18,985 nt of DNA from contig JASLMY010000079.1 of the NCBI GenBank assembly GCA_030746295.1, positions 1 to 18,985 on the forward strand, in the 5' to 3' direction. Every line of letters starts with the position of its first letter. The stretch's first letter is position 1. Source of the stretch: Alphaproteobacteria bacterium (GTDB lineage: Bacteria > Pseudomonadota > Alphaproteobacteria > GCA-2731375). The notes beneath the pieces were generated by a model. It worked only from the letters and a program-made list of their open reading frames with translations. It ran no database searches and was not told where the DNA came from. Below are positions 10,393-17,845 of this stretch, piece after piece. Position numbers and translations under genes: made by a program.

Positions 10393-11629
10393 AGCGGAGC
10401 GCCTCGACGGGATCGATCGAGGCGGCCCGCCAGGAAGGGTAGATGGTGGCCAGGAACGACAGCACCAGCGCCATCGCCACCACCGCCGCCACTTCGGTCG
10501 AGTCCATGTCGGCGGGCAGCTTGGAGAGGAAGTAGATCTCGGCCGCGAACAGCTCGGTCCCGGTCAGGCCCTCGAGCAAGCGGCGGATGGTCTCGATATT
10601 GAGACAGAAGGCGACGCCGAGGGCAAAGCCGGCAATGGTGCCGACGACACCGATCGAGGCCCCGGCCAGGAAAAAGATCCGCATGATCGCCCCCCTGGTG
10701 GCGCCCATGGTGCGCAAGATCGCGATCTGCTTGCCCTTGTCCTTCACCAGCATGATCAGGCTGGAGATGATGTTGAAGGCGGCGACCAGGATAATGAGCG
10801 TCAGGATCAGGAACATGACGTTGCGCTCGACCTGCAGCGCGTTGAAGAAATGCGAGTTGATCCGCTGCCAGTCGGTGATCCGGACCGGCTCTCCCGCAAC
10901 CTCCAGGATCTGGCGGCCATAGCTGGCGATCCGCTCGGGCTCGTCGACGAAGACCTCGATGCCCGAGACAAGGCCGGGTTTGCGGAAATAGACCTGTGCC
11001 GCCTCCAGCGGCATGTAGACGAAGGTGGAATCGTACTCGTACATACCGACCTGAAAGGTGCCGACGATCCGGTAGGCCTTGTGCCGGGGCACCGAGCCAA
11101 AGGGCGTCACCGTGCCTTGCGCCGAGATCAGCGAGATCCGGTCACCGGGCCCGAGGCCGAGCTTGCGCGCCAGCCGGGCACCGATGAAGACCGCGTCGCG
11201 GCCCTTGAAGCCCTCGAGCGAGCCGGCCCGGATGTTGTCGGTGAGGATGCTGCGGGCGGCCAGGTCGCTGGCCGCGACGCCGCGGACGACGGCGCCGCTG
11301 GCGACGTTGTTGGCGGTCGCCATGACCTGACCCTCGACGATCGGTGCCGCCAACCGGACGCCGGCGATCCCGGACAGCCGTTTCGCCATGGCGTCGTAGT
11401 CCTTGAGGCCAGCCTCGTAGCTCTGCACCACCAGGTGACCGTTGAGGCCCAGAATCCGGCCCAACAGCTCGCCTCGAAAGCCGTTCATCACGCTCATCAC
11501 GATGATCAGCGTGGCGACGCCCAAGGCGATGCCGAGCAGCGAGAAGACGGCGATGACGGAAATGAAGCCTTCGCTGCGCCGGGCCCTGAGGTAGCGCGCC
11601 GCCATCATCCACTCGAAGCGGGAGAACAT
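10385..11629 (-). CDS. lolC: Lipoprotein-releasing ABC transporter permease, LolC/LolE family
   Basis: The 414-residue inner-membrane protein has the standard layout: one N-terminal helix after the cytoplasmic [20 protein letters not shown] start (about residues 20-48), a large periplasmic domain (about 50-270), and three C-terminal helices of the FtsX/MacB_PCD type, with [20 protein letters not shown] as the coupling region that contacts the ATPase. It releases mature lipoproteins to LolA together with LolD. Only one permease gene is visible here; many alphaproteobacteria appear to use one LolC/E-type protein rather than a LolC-LolE pair, but a second copy elsewhere cannot be excluded. The start is 14 bases after the proS stop and has only a weak ribosome-binding site, so translation probably depends on coupling. 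It overlaps lolD by eight bases. Confidence 0.95.
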   Translation of the reverse strand: MFSRFEWMMAARYLRARRSEGFISVIAVFSLLGIALGVATLIIVMSVMNGFRGELLGRILGLNGHLVVQSYEAGLKDYDAMAKRLSGIAGVRLAAPIVEGQVMATANNVASGAVVRGVAASDLAARSILTDNIRAGSLEGFKGRDAVFIGARLARKLGLGPGDRISLISAQGTVTPFGSVPRHKAYRIVGTFQVGMYEYDSTFVYMPLEAAQVYFRKPGLVSGIEVFVDEPERIASYGRQILEVAGEPVRITDWQRINSHFFNALQVERNVMFLILTLIILVAAFNIISSLIMLVKDKGKQIAILRTMGATRGAIMRIFFLAGASIGVVGTIAGFALGVAFCLNIETIRRLLEGLTGTELFAAEIYFLSKLPADMDSTEVAAVVAMALVLSFLATIYPSWRAASIDPVEALRYE

Positions 11630-11643
11630 GGGCGCGCCCGGAC

Positions 11644-12960
11644 TCAGGTCAGGAGTTCGAGCGCGGCCTCGGCCGACAATGTCTGGCGCTCGCCGGTGGT
11701 GCGCCGCTTGACCTCGACGGTGCCGTCCTTGACCCCGCGCGGCCCGACGATGAGCTGCCAGGGCAGGCCGATCAGGTCCATGGTGGCGAACTTGGCGCCC
11801 GCCCGCTCGTCGGTATCGTCATAGAGGACCTCGATGCCGGCGGTGCGAAGCTTGCCGTAGAGGTCGCCGCAGACGCCGTCGCAATCCGCAGCGCCGGCCT
11901 TCAGGTTGACGAGACCGACCTTGAAGGGGGCCACCGGCTCGGGCCAGACGATGCCGTCCTCGTCGTGGCTCGCCTCGATGATCGCGCCGACCAGGCGCGA
12001 GACGCCGATGCCGTAGGAGCCCATCTCGACCGGCACCTGCTCGCCGTCGGGCCCGGCGACCAGCCCGCCCAGCGCTTTCGAATACTTGTCGCCGAAATAG
12101 AAGATGTGCCCGACCTCGATGCCTCGGGCCTGGATCCGCTTTGCCTCCGGCACCTCGGCCTCGAAGCGGGCGGCGTCGTGCTGGTCGTCGGTGGCGGCAT
12201 AGAGGCTTGTCCAGCGCGAGACGATCGGCTCCAGGTCGGCCTCGTAGTTGACGCTCTCGGAGATCGGGTCGAAGTCGAGAAAGTCCTGGTGACAGAAGAC
12301 CTCGCTCTCGCCGGTTTCGGCCAGGATCAGGAATTCGTGGCTCATGTCGCCGCCGATGGGGCCGGACTCGGCCTCCATGGGGATCGCCTTCAAGCCCATG
12401 CGAGCAAAGGTCCTGAGATAGGCGACGAACATCTTGTTGTAGGAATGGCGCGCACCTTCGTAGTTCAGGTCGAAGGAGTAGTTGTCCTTCATCAAGAACT
12501 CGCGCCCGCGCATGACCCCAAAGCGGGGCCGGACCTCGTCCCGGAACTTCCACTGGATGTGGTAGAGGTTCTGCGGCAACTGCCGGTAGCTGCGGATGGC
12601 GTGGCGGAAGATGTCGGTAATCAGCTCCTCGTTGGTGGGCCCGTAAAGCATTTTGCGCTCGTGGCGGTCCTCGATGCGGAGCATCTCCTGGCCGTAATCC
12701 TCGTAACGGCCGCTCTCGATCCAGAGGTCGGCCGGCTGGATGGTCGGCATCAGAAGCTCCTGGGCGCCGGTGGCGTCCTGCTCCTCGCGGACGATCTGCT
12801 CGATCCGCTTCATGACCCGGAAGCCCAGCGGCAACCACGAATAGATGCCGGCGGAGGCCTGGCGGACCATGCCCGCCCGCAGCATCAGGCGATGCGAGAC
12901 GATTTGGGCCTCGGCCGGGTCTTCTCGCAGGACCGGCATGAAGAACTGACTGAGCTTCAT
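11644..12960 (-). CDS. proS: Prolyl-tRNA synthetase, short alphaproteobacterial type
   Basis: With the ATG at 12960 the protein has 438 residues. AGGG lies eight bases upstream, whereas the in-frame GTG three codons earlier is too close to it. This class II synthetase charges tRNA-Pro with proline. The N-terminus [19 protein letters not shown] is typical; motif 1 lies around [12 protein letters not shown], motif 2 is [20 protein letters not shown], and motif 3 is [16 protein letters not shown], followed by a C-terminal anticodon-binding domain. The roughly 180-residue editing insertion found between motifs 2 and 3 in E. coli ProRS is absent, which is the known alphaproteobacterial form. Mischarged Ala-tRNA-Pro would then need a free-standing editing protein encoded elsewhere. 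It heads the proS-lolC-lolD run. Confidence 0.96.
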   Translation of the reverse strand: MKLSQFFMPVLREDPAEAQIVSHRLMLRAGMVRQASAGIYSWLPLGFRVMKRIEQIVREEQDATGAQELLMPTIQPADLWIESGRYEDYGQEMLRIEDRHERKMLYGPTNEELITDIFRHAIRSYRQLPQNLYHIQWKFRDEVRPRFGVMRGREFLMKDNYSFDLNYEGARHSYNKMFVAYLRTFARMGLKAIPMEAESGPIGGDMSHEFLILAETGESEVFCHQDFLDFDPISESVNYEADLEPIVSRWTSLYAATDDQHDAARFEAEVPEAKRIQARGIEVGHIFYFGDKYSKALGGLVAGPDGEQVPVEMGSYGIGVSRLVGAIIEASHDEDGIVWPEPVAPFKVGLVNLKAGAADCDGVCGDLYGKLRTAGIEVLYDDTDERAGAKFATMDLIGLPWQLIVGPRGVKDGTVEVKRRTTGERQTLSAEAALELLT

Positions 12961-12987
12961 CGAGGTCACCCTATGCCATCTGGACGC

Positions 12988-12999
12988 CGCGGGCCCGCG
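12988..12999. other. GC-rich palindrome in the proS leader
   Basis: CGCGGGCCCGCG is a perfect 12-base palindrome 28 bases upstream of the proS start. A nearby GCGGGC on the minus strand offers an alternative stem. There is no T-run, so it is not a classical terminator. It lies in the 114-base gap after the small exported-protein gene; a role is not evident. Confidence 0.25.
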
Positions 13000-13074
13000 T
13001 GCCCGCTTCCCGCCCTACTTAAGGAATTGGACGCTCGATAGCAATGTCGAGGCTTTGACGGCGTCGGTCCGGCG

Positions 13075-13503
13075 CTAACGCTTCAATGCGTCGCGGCAAG
13101 CCGCGACCAGATGTCGGGTCGCGGCAGGGGTAAGCGGCTCTCCGTTGTGGCTGACCTCGCCGCTCTGCCGGTCGATCCGGATTTCGCCGAGCTGCAGTTC
13201 GGCTTCGGCCAGCCTCGGTAGACCGTTCCGGTCGCCGAGAAGCGCCAGCGGGATCTCGAGCCGGAGCTTGAGCTCGGGCGGAAGCCTCAGCCGGGGCGCG
13301 CCCTCCAGGTCGGCCGGGGTCACCGGCCGCCCCCGTCGATCGACGCCGGGCTCGAAGGCGACGCCGTCGGCCGGCCGATGACGAACGAGCCAACGGCAAT
13401 CGCCGGTCTCGACGCGGACGTGGCCGGTCTCCCGGTCCGCCGTCGCCGGTCCCGAGAACAGCATTGCAGCCGCCCCGCAGAAGATTGCCACGCACGTCTT
13501 CAT
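13075..13503 (-). CDS. Small exported protein of unknown function
   Basis: The 142-residue protein begins with a signal peptide: MKTC, a hydrophobic core (VAIFCGAAAMLF), and a likely cleavage site after SGPATA. The mature part is charged, predicted to be soluble and periplasmic, and has Cys35 and a C-terminal Cys137 that could form a disulfide. Short segments such as LRLPPELKLRLEIPLALLG and LQLGEIRIDRQSGEVSHNGEPL suggest beta strands. I do not recognise the family. Codon use matches its neighbours, and the signal peptide argues that it is real. The ATG at 13503 has only a weak ribosome-binding site. The terminator at 13566-13602 separates it from the DUF1467 gene upstream, so it needs its own promoter. 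The proS start lies 114 bases downstream. Confidence 0.75.
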   Translation of the reverse strand: MKTCVAIFCGAAAMLFSGPATADRETGHVRVETGDCRWLVRHRPADGVAFEPGVDRRGRPVTPADLEGAPRLRLPPELKLRLEIPLALLGDRNGLPRLAEAELQLGEIRIDRQSGEVSHNGEPLTPAATRHLVAACRDALKR

Positions 13504-13565
13504 AGGACCGAGCCTAGCCCGGCAATGCTTAAGCGAACCCTATCGGGAACAATCGGCGGGCCATG

Positions 13566-13602
13566 AAGAAAAATTGGGCCGCCCCTTTGAGGAACGGCCC
13601 AA
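13566..13602 (-). terminator. Rho-independent terminator, minus strand
   Basis: TTGGGCCG (13574-13581) and CGGCCCAA (13595-13602) form a perfect 8-bp GC-rich stem around a 13-base loop. On the minus strand it is followed directly by TTTTTCTT (13573-13566). There is no T-run on the plus side, so it acts only on leftward transcription. It would end the transcript from nuoN through DUF1467, or a small RNA or gene in 13603-13900. Confidence 0.8.
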
Positions 13603-13900
13603 GTCTTGGGAGGAAGCGCCTTCAAGCGTGCGTCAGAAGCAACAGGCCTCTAACAGCGCGAGAAATATGAGAGCGGGAATCGCGAGCGGCAAGAAAGAAA
13701 TTCGACCGATAAGGTGGCCGGAGTCAAAAAATGGCTGAATTCAGCAAATAACGATGTGCAACTTCGGGCCGGTTATTTTCATGTCTTCACGTATCGGTCG
13801 GCCGCCGACTAGATAGAAAGTTACATCTCCTTGCGAATCAGTCTGTCCAAAACCGTGCACAACTGGACCTTTCGACCAGACCTTCGTGCCTTCTACCGGA
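13603..13900 (-). pseudogene. Low-GC gap with possible broken small ORF
   Basis: This roughly 300-base stretch between the DUF1467 stop and the terminator has no clear gene. By direct count 13621-13860 is 119/240 G+C (about 50%), well below the flanking genes. On the minus strand one frame is open from 13980 to a TGA at 13741-13743. From a GTG at 13860, preceded by AAAGG, it would give 39 residues (with GDVTFYLVGGRPIRE and ending KITGPKLHIVIC). After that TGA the same frame stays open for 35 more codons, including a strongly hydrophobic tail (SFLPLAIPALIFLALLEACC), to a TGA at 13633-13635. This could be a decayed gene with one nonsense change, a 3'-UTR small RNA, or chance. A 9-base inverted repeat (CGACCGATA at 13703-13711, TATCGGTCG at 13792-13800) lies inside. 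I recognise no family. Confidence 0.2.
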
Positions 13901-14158
13901 TCAGGGACGGACGAAATCCCGGAAGCCCAGGAGATCGTATGCAGCGACGACGTAGTAGACCCCCCAGAGCAGGGCCGCGATCAGCGTCGTCAGCCCCGCC
14001 TTGAGCCAAAGCCGGGGCTTGACCGGGGCGCTTTCGACGTTGCCCGGCTCGACGGCCTCGCCCGCTTCCTCCGGCGAGCGAATGCCAAAGGGTAGGGCCA
14101 TGAAGAAGACCAGCCACCAGATGATGCCATAGACCATGAAGCCGGTGGCGATGCTCAT
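13901..14158 (-). CDS. DUF1467 family small membrane protein
   Basis: The 85-residue protein has two predicted membrane helices: TGFMVYGIIWWLVFFMALPF (5-24) and about residues 53-73 (AGLTTLIAALLWGVYYVVAAY). Between them is a hydrophilic loop starting GIRSPEEAGE. The WWLVFFMxLPFGIRSPEE pattern is the hallmark of DUF1467, a family seen almost only in alphaproteobacteria and often encoded just after the methylmalonyl-CoA epimerase gene. The function is unknown and the location is the inner membrane. AGGGGAG lies about nine bases before the ATG, and the epimerase stop is 20 bases upstream, so it is probably in the same transcript. It is the last clear gene before the terminator at 13566-13602. 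Confidence 0.9.
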   Translation of the reverse strand: MSIATGFMVYGIIWWLVFFMALPFGIRSPEEAGEAVEPGNVESAPVKPRLWLKAGLTTLIAALLWGVYYVVAAYDLLGFRDFVRP

Positions 14159-14178
14159 GCCGGCGGTCTCCCCTCGCC

Positions 14179-14583
14179 TCAGGCTTGCTCGAGCTCGACC
14201 AGGGTGCCGAGGAAGTCCTTGGGGTGCAGGAACAGGACCGGCTTGCCGTGGGCGCCGGGGCGAGGCTCGCCGTCGCCCAGGATGCGCGCGCCGTCGGCCA
14301 CCAGCCGATCCCGGGCGGCGGCGATGTCATCTACCTCGTAGCAGACATGGTGCATGCCGCCGGCCGGATTGCGCTCCAGATAGCTGCCGATCGGCGAGCC
14401 GTCGCCGAGCGGCTCCAAGAGCTCGATCTTGGTGTTGCCGAGATCGACGAAGACCGTTGTGACGCCATGATCGGGCAGCGGCACGGGGCTTGAGACCTCG
14501 GCGCCGAGGGTCTCCCGATAAACGCGCGCCGCCTGCTCCAGGTCCGGCACCGCAATGGCGACGTGGTTCAAGCGACCGATCAT
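14179..14583 (-). CDS. mce: Methylmalonyl-CoA epimerase
   Basis: With the ATG at 14583 (GGAGG seven bases upstream) the protein has 134 residues, the normal length; the longer frame from 14610 lacks a ribosome-binding site. It is a vicinal-oxygen-chelate fold enzyme that interconverts (S)- and (R)-methylmalonyl-CoA between propionyl-CoA carboxylase and the B12-dependent mutase. The first half begins MIGRLNHVAIAVPDLEQA with metal ligand His7; TKIELLEPLG and the GSPIGSYLERNPAGGMHHVCYEV stretch (two parts, about 51-60 and 62-84) carry the central ligands, including the His at 78/79. HPKDFLGTLVELEQ carries the final Glu130. It lies between rnj and the DUF1467 gene, as in many alphaproteobacteria. 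A generic glyoxalase is an alternative but less likely, given the GGMHHVCYEV motif. Confidence 0.93.
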   Translation of the reverse strand: MIGRLNHVAIAVPDLEQAARVYRETLGAEVSSPVPLPDHGVTTVFVDLGNTKIELLEPLGDGSPIGSYLERNPAGGMHHVCYEVDDIAAARDRLVADGARILGDGEPRPGAHGKPVLFLHPKDFLGTLVELEQA

Positions 14584-14610
14584 GGTTTTGCCTCCAACAT
14601 TGCCCGGCAT

Positions 14611-16293
14611 CTACCTTCCCGCGTTCAAACGAACGACCCGCGCCTCGACCACGGGCCGCTTGCCGATCGCGTCACGCAAAGCACGTCGGACCGCGACCCG
14701 GGCGGCCTCCGCGACCCTGCGGTCGTCCCGCCGCACCGCGCCCGGCAGCGACCCGACCGCCGTCTCCACCGCCTCTAGCACGAGCAGATCGAGGCTCGCC
14801 TCGCCGTTTGCGCGGGGTATGCCCTGCAGGACCAATGAGGGTGGCGCCACCGTACCGCCATCGGCGTCGAGCAGAAGCGTGACCGCGGCGAGGCCGTTAT
14901 ACATCAGCCGACGACGCTCGCGCACCGCCATGTCGGCTTCGCTCGACAAGACGCCACCGTCGAGGTAGCGGCGCCCGCTCTGGACCTCTTGGACGATCTC
15001 GGGTCGGCCCGGCGCCAATCGCAGCATACGGCCGTTCTCGATTGCGACCGCGTCGGGCACCTGCAACTCGGTGGCCAGAGCCACATGCGCCGCCAGGTGG
15101 CGGGCTTCGCCGTGCACCGGCACCGCGATCGCCGGCCGCACCCACTGATACATGCGTCTGAGCTCGTCCCGGCAGGGGTGGCCGGAGACGTGGACGAAGC
15201 CGTCCTTCTCGCCCACGACCTCGATACCGGCCAGCGCCAATTGGTCCTGCAAGCGCCCGATCGAGCGCTCGTTGCCGGGAATGACCTTGGAGGAGAAGAT
15301 CACCAGATCGCCGGCCTCCAAGGTCACGTCCGGGTGGCTCCCGCTGGCGATCCGGGCCATGGCACCGCGCGGCTCGCCCTGACAGCCGGTGCAGAGATAG
15401 AGCACCTTCTCGGGCGGCAGGTAGCCACCTTCGCCCGCTTCGAGGACCGGGCCCACGCCGTCGGCATAGCCGGTCTTGCCGGCGGCCCTGAGCATCCGCC
15501 AGAGCGAGCGGCCGACCACCACCAGATGACGCTCAGCCGCGCGCGCCACCGCCGCCGCGGTCTCGATGCGGGCGATGTTGGAGGCGAAGCTGGTGATGGC
15601 GACCCGGCCCCGCCGTCCGGCGACGAATTCGGTCAGGCTCTCTCGTACCGCGGCCTCGGAGCCGGACCAGCCCTCCTCCAGTGCGTTGGTGGAATCGCAG
15701 ACCATGGCCAGGACGCCTTCGCGGCCGAGCCGGGCCAGGGCTGCCTCATCCGTGGCCTCGCCGACAAGGGGCTCGGGGTCGAGCTTCCAGTCGCCCGTAT
15801 GCAGCACCGTGCCAAGGCCCGTGCGGATTATGAGGGCATTCGATTCCGGGATCGAGTGGGTGATCGACAGGAACTCGATCTCGAAGCCGCCGAGCCTGAG
15901 CGTGCCGCCCAAAGGCACGACGTGGAGCGGCACTTCAGCCAGCAAGCCCGCCTCCTCCAGCTTCGTCTCCAGGATCGCGGCGGCGAAGGGCGTGGCGTAG
16001 ACCGGGCAGCCGAGCTCGGGCCAAAGATGCGCCACCGCCCCCAGATGGTCCTCGTGCGCGTGCGTCAGGACCAGCGCCAGCAGGTCATCGCGGCGCTCGG
16101 CGATGAAGCTCGGATCGGGCGTGATGATGTCGATGCCGGGCACGCTCTCGTCGCCGAAGGTGATGCCGAGGTCGACCATCAGCCACTTGCCGCCCAGGCC
16201 ATAGAGGTTGAGGTTCATGCCGATCTCGCCGGCCCCGCCCAACGGCAGGAACAGGAGCTCGTCGGCGTCGAGGTCCGGTGACGCCACGTTCAT
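14611..16293 (-). CDS. rnj: Ribonuclease J
   Basis: The 560-residue protein is a metallo-beta-lactamase/beta-CASP ribonuclease with endo- and 5'-3' exonuclease activity, acting in rRNA and mRNA processing. Visible motifs are the N-terminal FLPLGGAGEIGMNLNLYG, the zinc-binding HAHEDH (78-83), LHTGDWKLDPEP, DSTNALEEGWSGSE, CTGCQGEPRGAMARIASG, HVSGHPCRDELRRMYQWVRP and PVHGEARHLAAH. The C-terminal domain (about 450-560) completes the RNase J layout. Its ATG overlaps the coaX stop (ATGA), so translation is probably coupled; the ribosome-binding site is weak. mce starts 27 bases downstream. The length and all metal-binding residues are normal. Confidence 0.96.
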   Translation of the reverse strand: MNVASPDLDADELLFLPLGGAGEIGMNLNLYGLGGKWLMVDLGITFGDESVPGIDIITPDPSFIAERRDDLLALVLTHAHEDHLGAVAHLWPELGCPVYATPFAAAILETKLEEAGLLAEVPLHVVPLGGTLRLGGFEIEFLSITHSIPESNALIIRTGLGTVLHTGDWKLDPEPLVGEATDEAALARLGREGVLAMVCDSTNALEEGWSGSEAAVRESLTEFVAGRRGRVAITSFASNIARIETAAAVARAAERHLVVVGRSLWRMLRAAGKTGYADGVGPVLEAGEGGYLPPEKVLYLCTGCQGEPRGAMARIASGSHPDVTLEAGDLVIFSSKVIPGNERSIGRLQDQLALAGIEVVGEKDGFVHVSGHPCRDELRRMYQWVRPAIAVPVHGEARHLAAHVALATELQVPDAVAIENGRMLRLAPGRPEIVQEVQSGRRYLDGGVLSSEADMAVRERRRLMYNGLAAVTLLLDADGGTVAPPSLVLQGIPRANGEASLDLLVLEAVETAVGSLPGAVRRDDRRVAEAARVAVRRALRDAIGKRPVVEARVVRLNAGR

Positions 16294-17060
16294 CCGGCCT
16301 GGTTCCGGCGGTGGATTTCGAGCAGCCCGCGCATGGTGATGTCGGGCACCATTTGTTCAAAAACGTCGATCGCGCCGTCGAAGACCGCCGCCAGACCACC
16401 GGTCGAAACCACGCCCATCGGCTCCCCGAACTCGGCCTTGATGCGCGCGACGATGCCTTCGATCAACCCGACATAGCCCCAGAAGACGCCCGAATGCATG
16501 CACTCGACGGTATGGGTGCCGATGACGTGCTCGGGCCGCTCGACGACGATGCGCGGCAACTGAGCAGTGGCGTTGTGCAATGCCTCGAGGCTGAGGTTGG
16601 GGCCCGGGGCGATGACACCGCCGCAATAGTCGCCCACCGCGCTCACCACATCGAAGTTGGTCGCCGTGCCGAAATCGACCACGACCATCGCCTTGCCCGG
16701 AAACATCACGCCCGCCCCCACCGTATTGGCGATGCGATCGGCGCCGACCGGCGGCGTCGCCCGGATCTCGATGCCGGGGTCGACGTTCGGCTCGCCCAGC
16801 ACCATCGGCTCGCAGTTCAGGTAGCGGGTGCAGAGACGCCTGAGGTTGAACAGAACCTGCGGCACCACTGTGCCGATGATCGCGGCATCGATGGCCCCAC
16901 GATCGATGCCCTCGATCTGCATCAGCTGCAACAGCCAGACCGCATGCTCGTCGCCGGTACGGCCGGTGGAGGTGCGCTGGCGCCATTCCCCGACGGCGGT
17001 ATCGTCGTCGTAGACGGAGAACTTGACGTTTGTGTTGTTGGCGTTGATCGCGAGCAGCAT
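16290..17060 (-). CDS. coaX: Type III pantothenate kinase, unusual phosphate loop
   Basis: The 256-residue protein phosphorylates pantothenate with ATP, the first step of coenzyme A synthesis. It belongs to the ASKHA fold. PVGADRIANTVGA (104-116) carries the catalytic Asp108 and the conserved GADR; VVVDFGTATNFDVV (126-139) has the second phosphate-binding Asp129 and DFGTAT; GGVIAPG and STGGLA complete the pattern. The N-terminal phosphate loop, normally D-x-G-N-T, reads INANNTN here, with Asn6 for Asp and Asn8 for Gly. The start at 17060 is chosen because AGGAAGG lies seven bases upstream; the reading frame extends upstream into birA but has no support there. birA ends 11 bases upstream and rnj overlaps the stop, so birA-coaX-rnj are probably co-transcribed. 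Confidence 0.93.
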   Translation of the reverse strand: MLLAINANNTNVKFSVYDDDTAVGEWRQRTSTGRTGDEHAVWLLQLMQIEGIDRGAIDAAIIGTVVPQVLFNLRRLCTRYLNCEPMVLGEPNVDPGIEIRATPPVGADRIANTVGAGVMFPGKAMVVVDFGTATNFDVVSAVGDYCGGVIAPGPNLSLEALHNATAQLPRIVVERPEHVIGTHTVECMHSGVFWGYVGLIEGIVARIKAEFGEPMGVVSTGGLAAVFDGAIDVFEQMVPDITMRGLLEIHRRNQAG

Positions 17061-17071
17061 GGCGATCCTTC

Positions 17072-17845
17072 CTAGTCGGTGAGCGCGTGGATCTCGCCGG
17101 CGCCGATCGGCCTGGTGCTGCCGTCGTCGAGACGCAGGACGAGGCTGCCGTCGGTGGCGAGGTCCTCGAACCGGCCTTGGAGTGCGCCGTCCGCCAGTTG
17201 CACGCCGATCGGTTCTCCGACGAAAGCGGCCCGTGCCAGCCAAGCCGAGCGGACCGGTGCGAAACCCTCGCGCCGCCAGCGGTCATACCAGGAGAGAAAG
17301 GCCGGCGCCAGCGCACCCAGGACCGCCTCAACGTTCACCGGAGCCCGGGCCACTTCGGCGAGCGCGCTCACGGCCTGCGTCAAACCGACGGGGGCGCTCT
17401 CGATATTGACGCCCATGCCGACGACGAGCCAGTCGCAACGGCCCACCGCGCCCGCTTCTGATTCCAGCAGGATGCCGGAAACCTTGGCGCCGTCGACCAG
17501 CACGTCGTTGGGCCATTTGAGACCGATCCGCGCCGCCTCTAGCCAGCCCGACAGCGCCTCGGCCAGGGCCACGGCGGCGACGAACGAGATTTGCGCCGCC
17601 TCGGCCAGGGACGACTCCGGCCTCAACAGCAGCGAGCAATAGAGGTTACCGGCGGGCGACTCCCAACTTCGGCCGCGACGGCCCCGGCCGCCCGTCTGTC
17701 GGCGGGCGACGACGAGGCAGCCCTCGGGCGCACCGGCCCGGGCCAGGCGCTTGGCCTCGTCGTTGGTGCTGGCGAGGTGATCGAAATCGAAGCGCCGAAA
17801 GAACGCCGGCAGGGAAGGTTGCTCGGGTGCCGGCGCTCCACTCAC
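17072..17845 (-). CDS. birA: Biotin-[acetyl-CoA-carboxylase] ligase
   Basis: The 257-residue enzyme attaches biotin, via biotinyl-5'-AMP, to carrier lysines of carboxylases. It is the monofunctional form: the N-terminal DNA-binding domain of E. coli BirA is absent, so it should not act as a biotin-operon repressor. Motifs seen are [15 protein letters not shown] (substrate entry), the adenylate-binding loop [11 protein letters not shown] (51-61), [30 protein letters not shown] (110-128, with Lys121 at the adenylate-contacting position) and [10 protein letters not shown]-terminal SH3-like domain follows. Translation starts at GTG 17845, which overlaps the nuoN stop as GTGA. Its place at the end of the nuo genes is a common alphaproteobacterial arrangement. 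Confidence 0.95.
   Translation of the reverse strand: MSGAPAPEQPSLPAFFRRFDFDHLASTNDEAKRLARAGAPEGCLVVARRQTGGRGRRGRSWESPAGNLYCSLLLRPESSLAEAAQISFVAAVALAEALSGWLEAARIGLKWPNDVLVDGAKVSGILLESEAGAVGRCDWLVVGMGVNIESAPVGLTQAVSALAEVARAPVNVEAVLGALAPAFLSWYDRWRREGFAPVRSAWLARAAFVGEPIGVQLADGALQGRFEDLATDGSLVLRLDDGSTRPIGAGEIHALTD

Noticed and set aside
11965..13041. A long plus-strand frame opposite proS
   Set aside because: It is a shadow of the proS coding strand; the proS class II motifs are unambiguous on the minus strand.
13504..13560. A promoter for the small exported-protein gene (TTGTTC with a 16-17 base spacer)
   Set aside because: The -10 position matches at most three of six bases, so the call would be no better than chance, although some promoter must exist after the terminator.
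17061..17243. N-terminal extension of the coaX reading frame into birA
   Set aside because: The extra residues are arginine-rich shadow sequence of birA. The ATG at 17060 has a strong ribosome-binding site and starts at the conserved N-terminus.
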